Below, in pieces: positions 51,880-60,300 of a stretch of 64,000 bases of DNA (its first letter is position 1; the number at the start of each line of letters is the position of its first letter). The notes under the pieces were generated by a model. That model ran no database searches. It was not told where the DNA came from and saw only the letters and a list, made by a program, of their open reading frames with translations. A program made the position numbers and the translations under genes. Origin of the DNA: Prevotella sp. (lineage in GTDB: Bacteria; Bacillota_I; Bacilli_A; ML615J-28; CAG-313); contig JAMPDF010000002.1 in the NCBI GenBank assembly GCA_023665755.1, positions 430,010-494,009 on the forward strand, read 5' to 3'.

Positions 51880-52308
51880 ATGGCTGAAAAAGTTGTTAAG
51901 GAAGAAAAAAGAAATCGGGTAGTCGATTTTATTTTAGAAGAACATAAGGTTGAAAACTATTTATTATTATTCTTGGGTGTGTTTGCTATTGAATTAGGCA
52001 TAATCTTGTTACAAGGCAAACTATTGACAATTCCCGAGGAGGCATGGCTAATTGGGGGGAAAGTTGCTACTAAAATTTTCTCATGGATATTGGTTGGATT
52101 AGGGGCTATATCTATTGTACTTGTTGCGGCATCATTTTATCGCCCATCATTTAGCGAAATTAAGCATATTAAAGGCTTAAAAAAGAAAGAATTTTTGTGG
52201 AATATTGTGAAAGTAGTATGCTTTTCAATTGTTTTGGCTTTATTCTTTATCGCATGTGATTGGGTAATTGAAAAGATTGTTCAACTTATCCAAAATCAAT
52301 TATACTAG
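51880..52308 (+). CDS. secE: Preprotein translocase subunit SecE, three-segment form
   Basis: SecE clamps SecY in the protein-export channel. The 142-residue product has three membrane segments (about residues 26-45, 62-88 and 110-135). The conserved cytoplasmic amphipathic helix (RPSFSEIKHIKGLKKKEFLWN) comes just before the last one, as expected. Most Bacillota SecE proteins are about 60 residues with one segment, so this resembles the E. coli layout. AGGAGG precedes the ATG; nusG follows 9 bases later. Confidence 0.88.
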   Translation: MAEKVVKEEKRNRVVDFILEEHKVENYLLLFLGVFAIELGIILLQGKLLTIPEEAWLIGGKVATKIFSWILVGLGAISIVLVAASFYRPSFSEIKHIKGLKKKEFLWNIVKVVCFSIVLALFFIACDWVIEKIVQLIQNQLY

Positions 52309-52317
52309 GAGTTAATC

Positions 52318-52878
52318 ATGTATAGCGATGATATCGATAACGAAAGGGCTTGGTACATTGTTCAGTCTTATGCAGGAATGGAGTATGCAGCAAAACGCAA
52401 TCTAGAGCGTAGAATTGTTTCAATGAATATGCAGGATTACATTTTTAATGTACTTATTCCTGAAGAAGTTCATCTTGAAAAAAAAGCCAATGGTGAAACA
52501 AAAGAAGTGATTGAAAATCCTTTTCCAGGTTATATCTTTATAGATATGATTGTTACTGATGAGTCGTGGTTTGTTGTGAGAAATACCCCGATGGTTACGG
52601 GATTTTTAGGATCTAGTGGAAATCGAGCAAAACCTGTTCCAGTACCTAATTATGAAATGATTCCTATTTTAAAACAATGTGGTGTTACTGTCACGGTAGA
52701 TGTAAAATTTAAAGTTGGTGAAAAAGTAAGAGTTCTTTCGGAGACTTTTTTAGACCAAGAAGCAGTTGTGGAAAAAATAGATATGGAAAATCAAATTGTT
52801 ACAGTTTTAATAGATATGTTTGGCAGACAAACGCCAAATGAATTAAGATTTGATGAAGTAGAACCCATAAAAGATTAA
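52318..52878 (+). CDS. nusG: Transcription antitermination factor NusG
   Basis: NusG binds RNA polymerase and affects pausing and termination. The 186-residue protein has the NGN domain (AWYIVQSYAGMEYAAKRNLE, NPFPGYIFIDM, WFVVRNTPMVTGFLG) and the C-terminal KOW domain (FKVGEKVRVLSETF, DMFGRQTPNELRFDEVE). Length and place are normal. Confidence 0.97.
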   Translation: MYSDDIDNERAWYIVQSYAGMEYAAKRNLERRIVSMNMQDYIFNVLIPEEVHLEKKANGETKEVIENPFPGYIFIDMIVTDESWFVVRNTPMVTGFLGSSGNRAKPVPVPNYEMIPILKQCGVTVTVDVKFKVGEKVRVLSETFLDQEAVVEKIDMENQIVTVLIDMFGRQTPNELRFDEVEPIKD

Positions 52879-52901
52879 GTAGGCGTTTGCCTACTTTTTA
52901 T
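52878..52901 (+). terminator. Terminator after nusG
   Basis: AGTAGGC (52878-52884) pairs with GCCTACT (52889-52895) around GTTT, followed by TTTTA. The nusG stop overlaps the stem. Confidence 0.9.
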
Positions 52902-52939
52902 CATATAAAATAGATAGGTGAAATTATATACAAAAGGAT

Positions 52940-52968
52940 TGAATAAAAAAATAAAATAAGGTATAATA
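52940..52968 (+). promoter_or_regulatory. Promoter of the double GNAT gene
   Basis: TTGAAT (52940-52945), 17-base spacer, TATAAT (52963-52968). Confidence 0.82.
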
Positions 52969-52991
52969 AAATAGATAGGAGGCATATCGAT

Positions 52992-53975
52992 ATGATACAA
53001 TATTTACCTTATGATGAAAAATACCAAAAACAAATGTATGAATTGTTTAATGAATTAACTCAGGAAGAAGTTTTCTTCAAAGCGCTAACAGAAGATGAAT
53101 TTTATAATAAGTTATTTAAAAGCCCTTCTTTTAAACCAGAAGGAACATTTGTTGCGATAGATGGCAACAATTTAGTCGGATTCGTTGGCGGTACAGTTCG
53201 TGACTTAGATAAGGGAAATCCAGAATCTTCAGGTTACATGCATACACTAGTGGTAAAAAAATCATATAGACGTCAAGGCATTGGGGGAAATTTATTAGAA
53301 CTATTGGAAAATTATTTTAAAGAAGAAGGCAAAAATTCTTCTCGATTTGTTTTTTTGAGTGGAATTTGTTGGCCATGGTATATCCCATATACTGACAAAC
53401 ATGAGCATCCTGGTATGCCTGGTGTACGTATGAATTCGGATTTCTATTTGTTTTTATATCATCATGGATATTTTGTAAATAGCATTCATGAGGGATTCCA
53501 TTTGCCTCTTTCTGAGTATCAATTACCGGAAAAAGTCGTTAAACAAATGGCAGAAAATGAAAAACGTGGTTTGAAAATAGAACTTTATGATGCAAATCAA
53601 CATTACGGCATTGAAGAGTTCTGTGATATAATCAATAACCCTGGTTTTGCAGCATCTATACGAAATAACTTGAAACGTGATGAACCTAAACCATTCTTGG
53701 TTGCTTCGCATGACAATAAAGTTGTCGGTTGGACGGGTGCAATGTTTACAGAAGAAACAGGTCGTGGTCATTTGGATGGAATTTGTGTTGATCCAAATGA
53801 ACGTGGTGGTGGACTTGGCAAGGCGTTGTTTTGCAATTTGTGTGCATACTTAAAAGAACATGGATCTACTTATATGACGTTCTTTACAGGACTCGAAAAT
53901 CCAGCACGCTATATCTATTTGTTTGCAGGATTTAAAATTGCACAAAGTTTTGCAGATATGAAGAAAAAATTTTAA
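52992..53975 (+). CDS. Tandem-GNAT-domain N-acetyltransferase
   Basis: The 327-residue protein has two acetyltransferase domains. The first, about residues 1-165, has the acetyl-CoA loop KKSYRRQGIGGNLLELLE. The second, about 190-327, has the equivalent DPNERGGGLGKALFCNL, preceded by GHLDGICV. Two-domain GNATs act on small molecules or protein ends; no substrate can be named. It has its own promoter and terminator and sits between nusG and rplK, where relatives usually have no gene. AGGAGG precedes the ATG. Confidence 0.85.
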   Translation: MIQYLPYDEKYQKQMYELFNELTQEEVFFKALTEDEFYNKLFKSPSFKPEGTFVAIDGNNLVGFVGGTVRDLDKGNPESSGYMHTLVVKKSYRRQGIGGNLLELLENYFKEEGKNSSRFVFLSGICWPWYIPYTDKHEHPGMPGVRMNSDFYLFLYHHGYFVNSIHEGFHLPLSEYQLPEKVVKQMAENEKRGLKIELYDANQHYGIEEFCDIINNPGFAASIRNNLKRDEPKPFLVASHDNKVVGWTGAMFTEETGRGHLDGICVDPNERGGGLGKALFCNLCAYLKEHGSTYMTFFTGLENPARYIYLFAGFKIAQSFADMKKKF

Positions 53976-53986
53976 AATAAAAAGAT

Positions 53987-54012
53987 AAAAAAGTCATTTA
54001 TTTGACTTTTTT
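53987..54012 (+). terminator. Terminator after GNAT gene, overlapping rplK promoter
   Basis: AAAAAAGTCA (53987-53996) pairs with TGACTTTTTT (54003-54012). The right arm contains the -35 box of the rplK promoter. Confidence 0.82.
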
Positions 54013-54029
54013 TCAATTTTTGATATAAT
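54002..54029 (+). promoter_or_regulatory. rplK-rplA promoter
   Basis: TTGACT (54002-54007), 16-base spacer, TATAAT (54024-54029). The -35 lies in the terminator stem of the upstream gene. Confidence 0.8.
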
Positions 54030-54072
54030 AAGTATTGCGTGCAATGACGCTTTATACTATGAATTGAAAAAA

Positions 54073-54112
54073 GTGTGGGAGAACATCATAGTGTTCATAA
54101 ACCACATCACGG
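54073..54112 (+). promoter_or_regulatory. Leader hairpin before rplK, L1-site-like
   Basis: GTGG (54075-54078) pairs with CCAC (54102-54105), with an inner GAACA/TGTTC helix. The blocks GTGGGAG and ACCACAT recur in the same order before rplA (54609-54635). Shared hairpins of this kind fit autoregulation by ribosomal protein L1, but this is inference. Confidence 0.5.
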
Positions 54113-54134
54113 ACAAAATAAGGAGGTGTGTCTC

Positions 54135-54569
54135 GTGGCAGCAAAAGTTAAACAAGTCAAAAAAGTTGTTAAACTTCAAATTCCTGCAGCTAAAGCTAAT
54201 CCGGCTCCACCAGTTGGACCAGCACTAGGACAAGCAGGGGTTAATATTCAACAATTCTGCAGCCAATTCAATGAGAAAACCGCTAATATGGCAGGCTATG
54301 TAATTCCAGTTGAAATTACCGTTTATGAAGATCGTACTTTCACTTTCATTACAAAGACTCCACCAGCATCAGACTTATTGAAAAAAGCAGCAGGAATTTC
54401 TAAGGGTTCCAACAATGCGAAAAAGAACAAAGTGGCAACTATCAGTCGTGCAAAATTATTAGAAATTGCACAAATGAAGATGCCTGATTTAAACGCATAC
54501 ACAGTCGAAGCAGCAGCTAATATTGTGGAAGGCACTGCTAGAAACATGGGAATCGTTGTAGAAAAATAG
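54135..54569 (+). CDS. rplK: 50S ribosomal protein L11
   Basis: The 144-residue protein has QIPAAKANPAPPVGPALGQAGVNI, FTFITKTPPASDLLKKAAGI and the C-terminal ARNMGIVV, all typical. It starts at GTG 54135 with AGGAGGTG upstream; an ATG in the leader at 54075-region frames is not supported by an SD. Confidence 0.97.
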   Translation: MAAKVKQVKKVVKLQIPAAKANPAPPVGPALGQAGVNIQQFCSQFNEKTANMAGYVIPVEITVYEDRTFTFITKTPPASDLLKKAAGISKGSNNAKKNKVATISRAKLLEIAQMKMPDLNAYTVEAAANIVEGTARNMGIVVEK

Positions 54570-54608
54570 GTTTCTATATTCTCTTTAAATGGACTATGAT
54601 TAGTCTTA

Positions 54609-54635
54609 GTGGGAGGAGATTCCGTTAGACCACAT
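54609..54635 (+). promoter_or_regulatory. Leader hairpin before rplA, L1-site-like
   Basis: GTGGGAG (54609-54615) and ACCACAT (54629-54635) frame a hairpin (GTGG/CCAC) that mirrors the one before rplK and ends just ahead of the AGGAGG of rplA. Confidence 0.5.
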
Positions 54636-54651
54636 TTAGGAGGTAAATAAA

Positions 54652-55344
54652 ATGGCAAAAAGAGGTAAAAAATATCAAGAAGCTTTAAAACTAGTTGACC
54701 GCCAAAAAAGATATACATTAACTGAAGCGGTTGATTTGGTGAAAAAGACAAATATAGCTAAATTTGATGCTACAGTAGAAGTTGCTTTTAAATTGAATAT
54801 CGATCCTCGTAAAGCAGAACAAAATTTACGTGGTGCAGTTTCATTGCCAAATGGAACAGGTAAAACTGTACGTATTTTGGTTATTGCAAAAGGGGCTAAG
54901 GCGCAAGAAGCTCTTGCGGCAGGTGCTGATTTTGCAGGGGATACCGAGTATCTTGAAAAAATCAAAGAAGGTTGGTTTGAATTTGATACAATCATTGCAA
55001 CTCCAGATATGATGGGTGAACTTGGTAAATTAGGACGCGTACTTGGTCCTAAAGGTTTAATGCCAAACCCTAAAACTGGTACTGTAACTATGAACATTGA
55101 GCAAACAGTAAAAGAATTTAAAGCTGGTAAAGTGGAATATCGTACTGATAAAGTAGGGAATATTCAAGTTCCAGTTGGTAAAGTTTCCTTTGCAAATGAA
55201 AAACTTGTTGAAAACGTTCAAGCGATTTATCGACAAATTATGCGCATCAAACCACAAACTGTTAAAGGCGTATATGTTCAAAATTTAACAATTACTTCAA
55301 CTATGGGCCCTGGTATTAAAATCAGTACAGAAGTAGTCGAGTAA
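54652..55344 (+). CDS. rplA: 50S ribosomal protein L1
   Basis: L1 forms the mobile stalk near the E site and is a translational repressor in many bacteria. The 230-residue protein has YQEALKLVDRQKRYTLTEAV, PNGTGKTVRILVIAKG, the signature LGRVLGPKGLMPNPKTGTVT and TMGPGIKI near the end. AGGAGG precedes the ATG. Confidence 0.98.
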   Translation: MAKRGKKYQEALKLVDRQKRYTLTEAVDLVKKTNIAKFDATVEVAFKLNIDPRKAEQNLRGAVSLPNGTGKTVRILVIAKGAKAQEALAAGADFAGDTEYLEKIKEGWFEFDTIIATPDMMGELGKLGRVLGPKGLMPNPKTGTVTMNIEQTVKEFKAGKVEYRTDKVGNIQVPVGKVSFANEKLVENVQAIYRQIMRIKPQTVKGVYVQNLTITSTMGPGIKISTEVVE

Positions 55345-55384
55345 TTACTATTCAAAAAAATTCATTAGTAAAAAGTAGTATAAA

Positions 55385-55458
55385 AAGTCTCTGCCGTAGA
55401 CAGTAGGTGCAGATGAGATAAGACAGCTCTGAAGCTTAATTTCCTACCGAGGAACAAA
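55385..55458 (+). promoter_or_regulatory. L10 ribosomal protein leader
   Basis: The region carries the L10-leader blocks CTGCCGTAGACAGTAGGTGC and, after an internal hairpin, CCTACCGAGGAA. The AGTAGG and CCTAC segments pair. L10 (with L12) binds this structure to control rplJ-rplL. A hairpin CTTCC/GGAAG follows at about 55460-55478. Confidence 0.88.
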
Positions 55459-55503
55459 TCTTCCTTTCATATGGAAGGAAAAATTTTTCAGGAGGTGAAA
55501 ACA

Positions 55504-55992
55504 ATGAATGAAGCGACAATCGCTAAAAAACATGAAGAGGTCCAAGTAATTAGAGAAAAGATCTCTAAGGCTGGATCAACATTATTCGTTGATTACCTAG
55601 GATTGACTGTAGCTGAAGTAAGTGATCTTCGTGTAAAGCTACATGCTGAAAACTGTGAAATGAAAGTTGTGAAAAACAACATTTTACGCCGTGCAACCGC
55701 TGAAGAAGGTTTTGCGGGTGTAGAAGAACATTTAGTTGGGCCAAGTGCTATTGTAACTAGCCAAGATGAAGTTACTGCTGCTAAAATTGTTTATGGTTTC
55801 TTAAAAGATCATGAAAAATTATCAGTAAAAGCAGGTATCATTGATGGAAAAGTAACAAATGAAGCGGATTTAAAGGCATTATCAGCATTACCAAACAAAG
55901 AAGGTATGCTATCTATGTTACTAAGTGTTTTACAAGCACCTATTCGCAATCTTGCATGTGTTGTTAAAGCAGTATCAGAAAAAGAAAATTAA
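55504..55992 (+). CDS. rplJ: 50S ribosomal protein L10
   Basis: The 162-residue protein has AGSTLFVDYLGLTVAEVSDLR, VVKNNILRRAT, LVGPSAIVTS and the C-terminal helix that binds L7/L12 dimers (PNKEGMLSMLLSVLQAPIRNLA). The ATG at 55504 has AGGAGGTG upstream; earlier in-frame starts lie in the leader hairpin. Confidence 0.97.
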   Translation: MNEATIAKKHEEVQVIREKISKAGSTLFVDYLGLTVAEVSDLRVKLHAENCEMKVVKNNILRRATAEEGFAGVEEHLVGPSAIVTSQDEVTAAKIVYGFLKDHEKLSVKAGIIDGKVTNEADLKALSALPNKEGMLSMLLSVLQAPIRNLACVVKAVSEKEN

Positions 55993-56010
55993 TTAGGAGG
56001 AACAAACGAA

Positions 56011-56382
56011 ATGGCAAAAATTAATAAAGAAGAATTTATTGCAGCTCTAAAGGAAATGAGCGTACTTGAATTAAACGAATTAGTAAAGGCAATTGAAGAA
56101 GAATTCGGCGTTACTGCCGCTGCTCCAGTTGCAGTTGCAGGTGGTGCTGTTGCAGCAGCTGAAGAAGCTCCAAGCGAAGTTAGTGTTATTTTAACAAGCG
56201 CTGGTGCTGCTAAATTAAACGTAATTAAACTAGTTCGTGAAGTAACAGGTTTAGGATTAAAAGAAGCTAAAGAATTAGTTGACAATGCTCCAAAACCAGT
56301 TAAAGAAAAAATCTCTCCAGAAGAAGCTGAAGCATTAAAAGCTAAATTAGTTGAAGCTGGCGCTGAAGTAGAAATTAAATAG
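56011..56382 (+). CDS. rplL: 50S ribosomal protein L7/L12
   Basis: The 123-residue stalk protein has the N-terminal dimer domain (MSVLELNELVKAIEEEF), an Ala-rich hinge and the C-terminal factor-binding domain (KLNVIKLVREVTGLGLKEAKELVD). AGGAGG precedes the ATG. A terminator-like hairpin follows. Confidence 0.98.
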   Translation: MAKINKEEFIAALKEMSVLELNELVKAIEEEFGVTAAAPVAVAGGAVAAAEEAPSEVSVILTSAGAAKLNVIKLVREVTGLGLKEAKELVDNAPKPVKEKISPEEAEALKAKLVEAGAEVEIK

Positions 56383-56398
56383 TTAATTTGAGAAATGA

Positions 56399-56430
56399 GA
56401 CAGGATTTGTAAGGCAATTCTTGTCTTTTT
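56399..56430 (+). terminator. Terminator/attenuator after rplL
   Basis: GACAGGA (56399-56405) pairs with TCTTGTC (56419-56425), with one G-U pair, followed by five T. Partial read-through into the methyltransferase and rpoB would fit the operon. Confidence 0.75.
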
Positions 56431-56472
56431 CTTTTAAAAATAATGTTATTACTGCTATATAAGGAGACGAAA

Positions 56473-57081
56473 ATGTCTAATCAATATTTTGAAAATAATG
56501 ATCAATTAAAAAGTGAAATAAGGGAACTTTCTTATTATATTCAAGGAACAACGATGCATTTTTATAGTGATAATGGTGTCTTTTCTAAAGGAAATATCGA
56601 TTTTGGAAGTAGACTTCTCATTCAAACGATGATTGAATGTGCGGAAGTTTGCAATCAGAAAGATGTGCTTGATGTAGGATGCGGCTATGGTACCATTGGG
56701 TTAACAATAGCAAAGTTATTTCCTCAAATTCATATGGATATGATAGATGTCAATCTTCGCGCGATTGATCTTGCCAAGCAAAATAAAAGCAAAAATTTTA
56801 TCGAAAATGCGGAAATTTTCGCTAGTAATATATATGAAAATATTCACAAAAAATACGATATAATTGTCTCTAATCCACCAATTAGAGCAGGGAAAAAAGT
56901 GGTACATGCAATTGTAGTTGGCGCAAAGGAACATTTATCATTAGGTGGTAGTATGTGGTGTGTGATCCAAAAAAAGCAAGGAGCTCCTTCTTTGATTAAA
57001 GCGCTAGAAGAAAATTTTTCAGAGGTGCATATTCGTTCTAAGGAAAAAGGGTATTATGTTATTCAATCCATTTTGAATTAA
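56473..57081 (+). CDS. RsmC/YbxB-type class I methyltransferase
   Basis: The 202-residue protein has the SAM-binding motif DVLDVGCGYGTIGLTIAK (about residues 60-77), IDVNLRAIDLAKQN, and the catalytic-type IVSNPPIRAGKKVV, the NPPF/I pattern of guanine-N2 rRNA methyltransferases. The place between rplL and rpoB is that of ybxB in Bacillus. The ATG at 56473 has AAGGAG upstream. The rRNA target is inferred from family. Confidence 0.88.
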   Translation: MSNQYFENNDQLKSEIRELSYYIQGTTMHFYSDNGVFSKGNIDFGSRLLIQTMIECAEVCNQKDVLDVGCGYGTIGLTIAKLFPQIHMDMIDVNLRAIDLAKQNKSKNFIENAEIFASNIYENIHKKYDIIVSNPPIRAGKKVVHAIVVGAKEHLSLGGSMWCVIQKKQGAPSLIKALEENFSEVHIRSKEKGYYVIQSILN

Positions 57082-57098
57082 AAATGGCATTTTGAAAG

Positions 57099-57135
57099 GC
57101 AAGAAATGAGGAAAAACAATTCTTGCTTTTTTCTT
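57099..57135 (+). terminator. Terminator after methyltransferase gene
   Basis: GCAAGAA (57099-57105) pairs with TTCTTGC (57120-57126), followed by a T-run. Confidence 0.85.
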
Positions 57136-57170
57136 TTTCTGACATTTATTTTGCTATATAAAAAAATCCT

Positions 57171-57203
57171 AAGTAAAATATCTAAAAAAGTTCTATTTTA
57201 CTT
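57171..57203. repeat. Inverted repeat abutting the rpoB promoter
   Basis: AAGTAAAATA (57171-57180) and TATTTTACTT (57194-57203) are perfect inverted copies 13 bases apart. The right copy overlaps the first two bases of the -35 box. No T-run follows, so an operator is as likely as a terminator. Confidence 0.55.
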
Positions 57204-57230
57204 GACAAAATTATCAATTCATAATATAAT
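57202..57230 (+). promoter_or_regulatory. rpoB-rpoC promoter
   Basis: Perfect consensus: TTGACA (57202-57207), 17-base spacer, TATAAT (57225-57230). Two more TATAAT boxes follow at 57245 and 57255 without good -35 boxes. Confidence 0.93.
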
Positions 57231-57314
57231 AAACAAGATTATGATATAATGCGGTATAATGCTTTAATATCGCACAGTATAAATCGCTCAAAATTGTAAA
57301 AAGAGGTGGCTAAT

Positions 57315-60300
57315 TTGAGTTATAAAAATATTCAATATGGAAGAACTAGGGTTAGACGTAATTATGCTAGGGTTCAAACAAATGTAGAACTCCCTAATTT
57401 GATTGAAATCCAAACCAAATCTTTTGAATGGTTTTTGAAAGATGGGCTAGCATCATTATTTAAAGAACTATCACCTATCAAAGATCATGGTGATGGTGAA
57501 AAATTTGAATTACATTTTTTGGATCATGAATTCGATGAGCCTAAATATTCCATCAAAGAGGCAAAAATACATAAGGTTAATTATTCAAGAGCTCTGAAAG
57601 TAAATGTTGCTTTAGAAAATAAAGAAACGGGTGAGTTTGTTGAAGATAAAATCTTTATGGGCGAATTTCCTGTCATGACACCTTGGGGTACATTTATTTT
57701 TAATGGTTCTGAGCGTGTTGTAGTAACACAAATTGTTCGTTCTGCAGGTGTTTTCTTTTCAGAACAAAAGGATAAAAAATCAGGTTTATCCAATTTTTCG
57801 GGACAAATTATTCCAACACGTGGTGCATGGATAGAGTTTGAGAAAAATAATAAAGATATTTGGTTTGCCAAATTAGACCGATCCAAAAAGGTATATTTAC
57901 CTACGTTTATTCGTGCATTAGGCGTAAAAAGTAATCCAGGAATGATTAGTCTATTTGTAGGTGATGATGACAAAATTGCACCAAGACCAGATAAAGTATT
58001 GAAAATATTTCAAAATAGTTTTGACAAAGATGAATCTTTTGGTGAAGATGATGCTGTCAGAAAATTATATGATAATTTAAGACCTGGTGAAAAAACTTCT
58101 GCTGATACTGCACGTAAATTCATTGCTAGTCGTCTATTTGAAATTCGTAGATATGATTTAGCCAAGGTAGGACGTTATAAATTCAATAAAAAGTTGGATG
58201 TAGTTGCTCGGGCGGTAGGGCATCGCTTAGCTAGTGATTTGATAAATCAAACAACAGGCGAAGTTATTCTTCCACAAGGAACAGAAATTACGTATCGTAA
58301 AGATCCAATAACAGGATTAAGCACAGCGGATATACTATCACAAAATCGTGAAAGTCTAAGAAAGACATACGAATATGAATTGATGTTAGAAGGCAATAGT
58401 GTAGTTTTAGAGACATTAGATGTTTTGGTTAAAACAAATGATGGTGATATTAAGGTACGTATTTTGGGAAATGATCAACGTGAAGAGCGTTGTCATGTTG
58501 TTCTTTCTGATATTTTTGCAAGCATCAGTTATTATATCAATTTACATGTTGGTGTAGGTAAAATTGATGATATTGACCATTTGAGTAACAGAAGATTGCG
58601 TCTCATTGGTGAATTATTGCAAAACCAATTTAGAATGGGTATGATGAAGGTTGAGAAGAGTGTAAGAGACAAGATGTCGACTTCTGGAGAAGCAAAAAGT
58701 GTATCTGCTCAAAACTTAGTCAATATCAAACCACTTACATCTACTTTTAGAGAGTTCTTTGGTAGTAGCCAGTTGTCACAATTTATGGATCAAATCAACC
58801 CATTGTCTGAACTTACCCATAAGAGACGTTTATCAGCACTTGGTCAAGGTGGTATTTCTCGTGATCGTGCTGGTTTTGAAGTGCGTGACGTTCATTCTTC
58901 GCATTATGGAAGAATTTGTCCAGTAGAAACACCCGAAGGTCAAAATATCGGTTTAATTAACTCATTGGCTTCTTACGCTAGAGCCAATGAATTTGGATTT
59001 ATTGAAACTCCTTATTTAGTGGTTCAAAAAGATAAAGAACACAAACGAGCAGTGATTACTGATGAGGTAAAATATTTTACTGCCGATAAAGAAGAAGAAT
59101 TCATTATTGCGGAAGCAAACGTAAATATGGGCCATGACCCAAAAACAGGCGAATTGATTATTTTAGATGATAAAGTTATTGCTCGTCAATATGGTGAATT
59201 TATTGAAACAGATAAAATGAATGTAGATTTGGTTGACGTATCACCAAAACAAGTTGTTGCTATTTCAACAGCATGTATTCCATTCCTAGAACACGATGAT
59301 ACAACTCGTGCATTGATGGGTGCCAATATGCAGCGCCAAGCTATTCCACTTTTAAAACCAGAAGCACCATTTGTTGGAACTGGTATTGAATATAAGGCGG
59401 CGAAAGACTCAGGTGTTGCAATTTGTGCTGATTGCGATGGAGTTGTTGAATATGTAGATGGTTTAAATATCATTGTTCGTGATGCCAAGGGAACTAAACA
59501 TACTTATGAAATGAACAAATATGAGCGTTCTAATCATTCTACTTGTGTTAATCAAAGACCAATTGTTGTACCAGGAGAAAAGGTAAAAGCAGGAGATGTT
59601 CTTGCGGATGGTTCTTCTATGGAACAAGGGGAACTTGCTTTAGGAAGAAATGTGGTTATTGCATTTATGACATGGAACGGATACAATTTCGAAGATGCCG
59701 TTATTATGAGTGAACGTTTGGTACAAGAAGATGTCTATACTTCAATTCATATTGAGGAATATACATGTGAAGTAAGAGATACCAAATTAGGTAAAGAAGA
59801 AATTACACGAGATCTTGATGGCGAAAGTAAAGATTCCATTGCTCAACTAGATGAAAATGGTATTATTCGTTTGGGTGCAGAAGTAAAAGAAGGAGATACC
59901 CTTGTAGGTAAGGTAACACCAAAAGGAATTACTGAACCAACTCCAGAAGAAAGACTATCACAAGCATTATTTTCTGATAATTCAAAAGATGTGCGTGTAA
60001 CTTCTCTGAAAGTTCCTCATGGTGGAAGTGGTATTGTACATCGAATAGAACGATTCAATCGGAAGAATGGTGCAGAATTACCACCAAATGTAAATGAAGT
60101 TGTACGTGTATATATTGTACAAAAACGTAAGATTTCTGAGGGAGACAAAATGTCTGGACGTCATGGTAATAAAGGTGTTATTTCTAATATTTTGCCTATT
60201 GAAGATATGCCATTCATGTCAGATGGTACGCCTATTGATATTATGCTTAATCCACAAGGTGTTCCATCTCGTATGAATATTGGTCAAGTATTGGAAATTC

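Noticed and set aside
54675..55097. 140-codon frame antisense to rplA
   Set aside because: Lies wholly over a conserved ribosomal protein gene and shows no domain or start signal.
55989..56417. 142-codon frame antisense to rplL
   Set aside because: Ala/Ser-rich mirror of the Ala-rich L7/L12 coding sequence with no ribosome site; a shadow.
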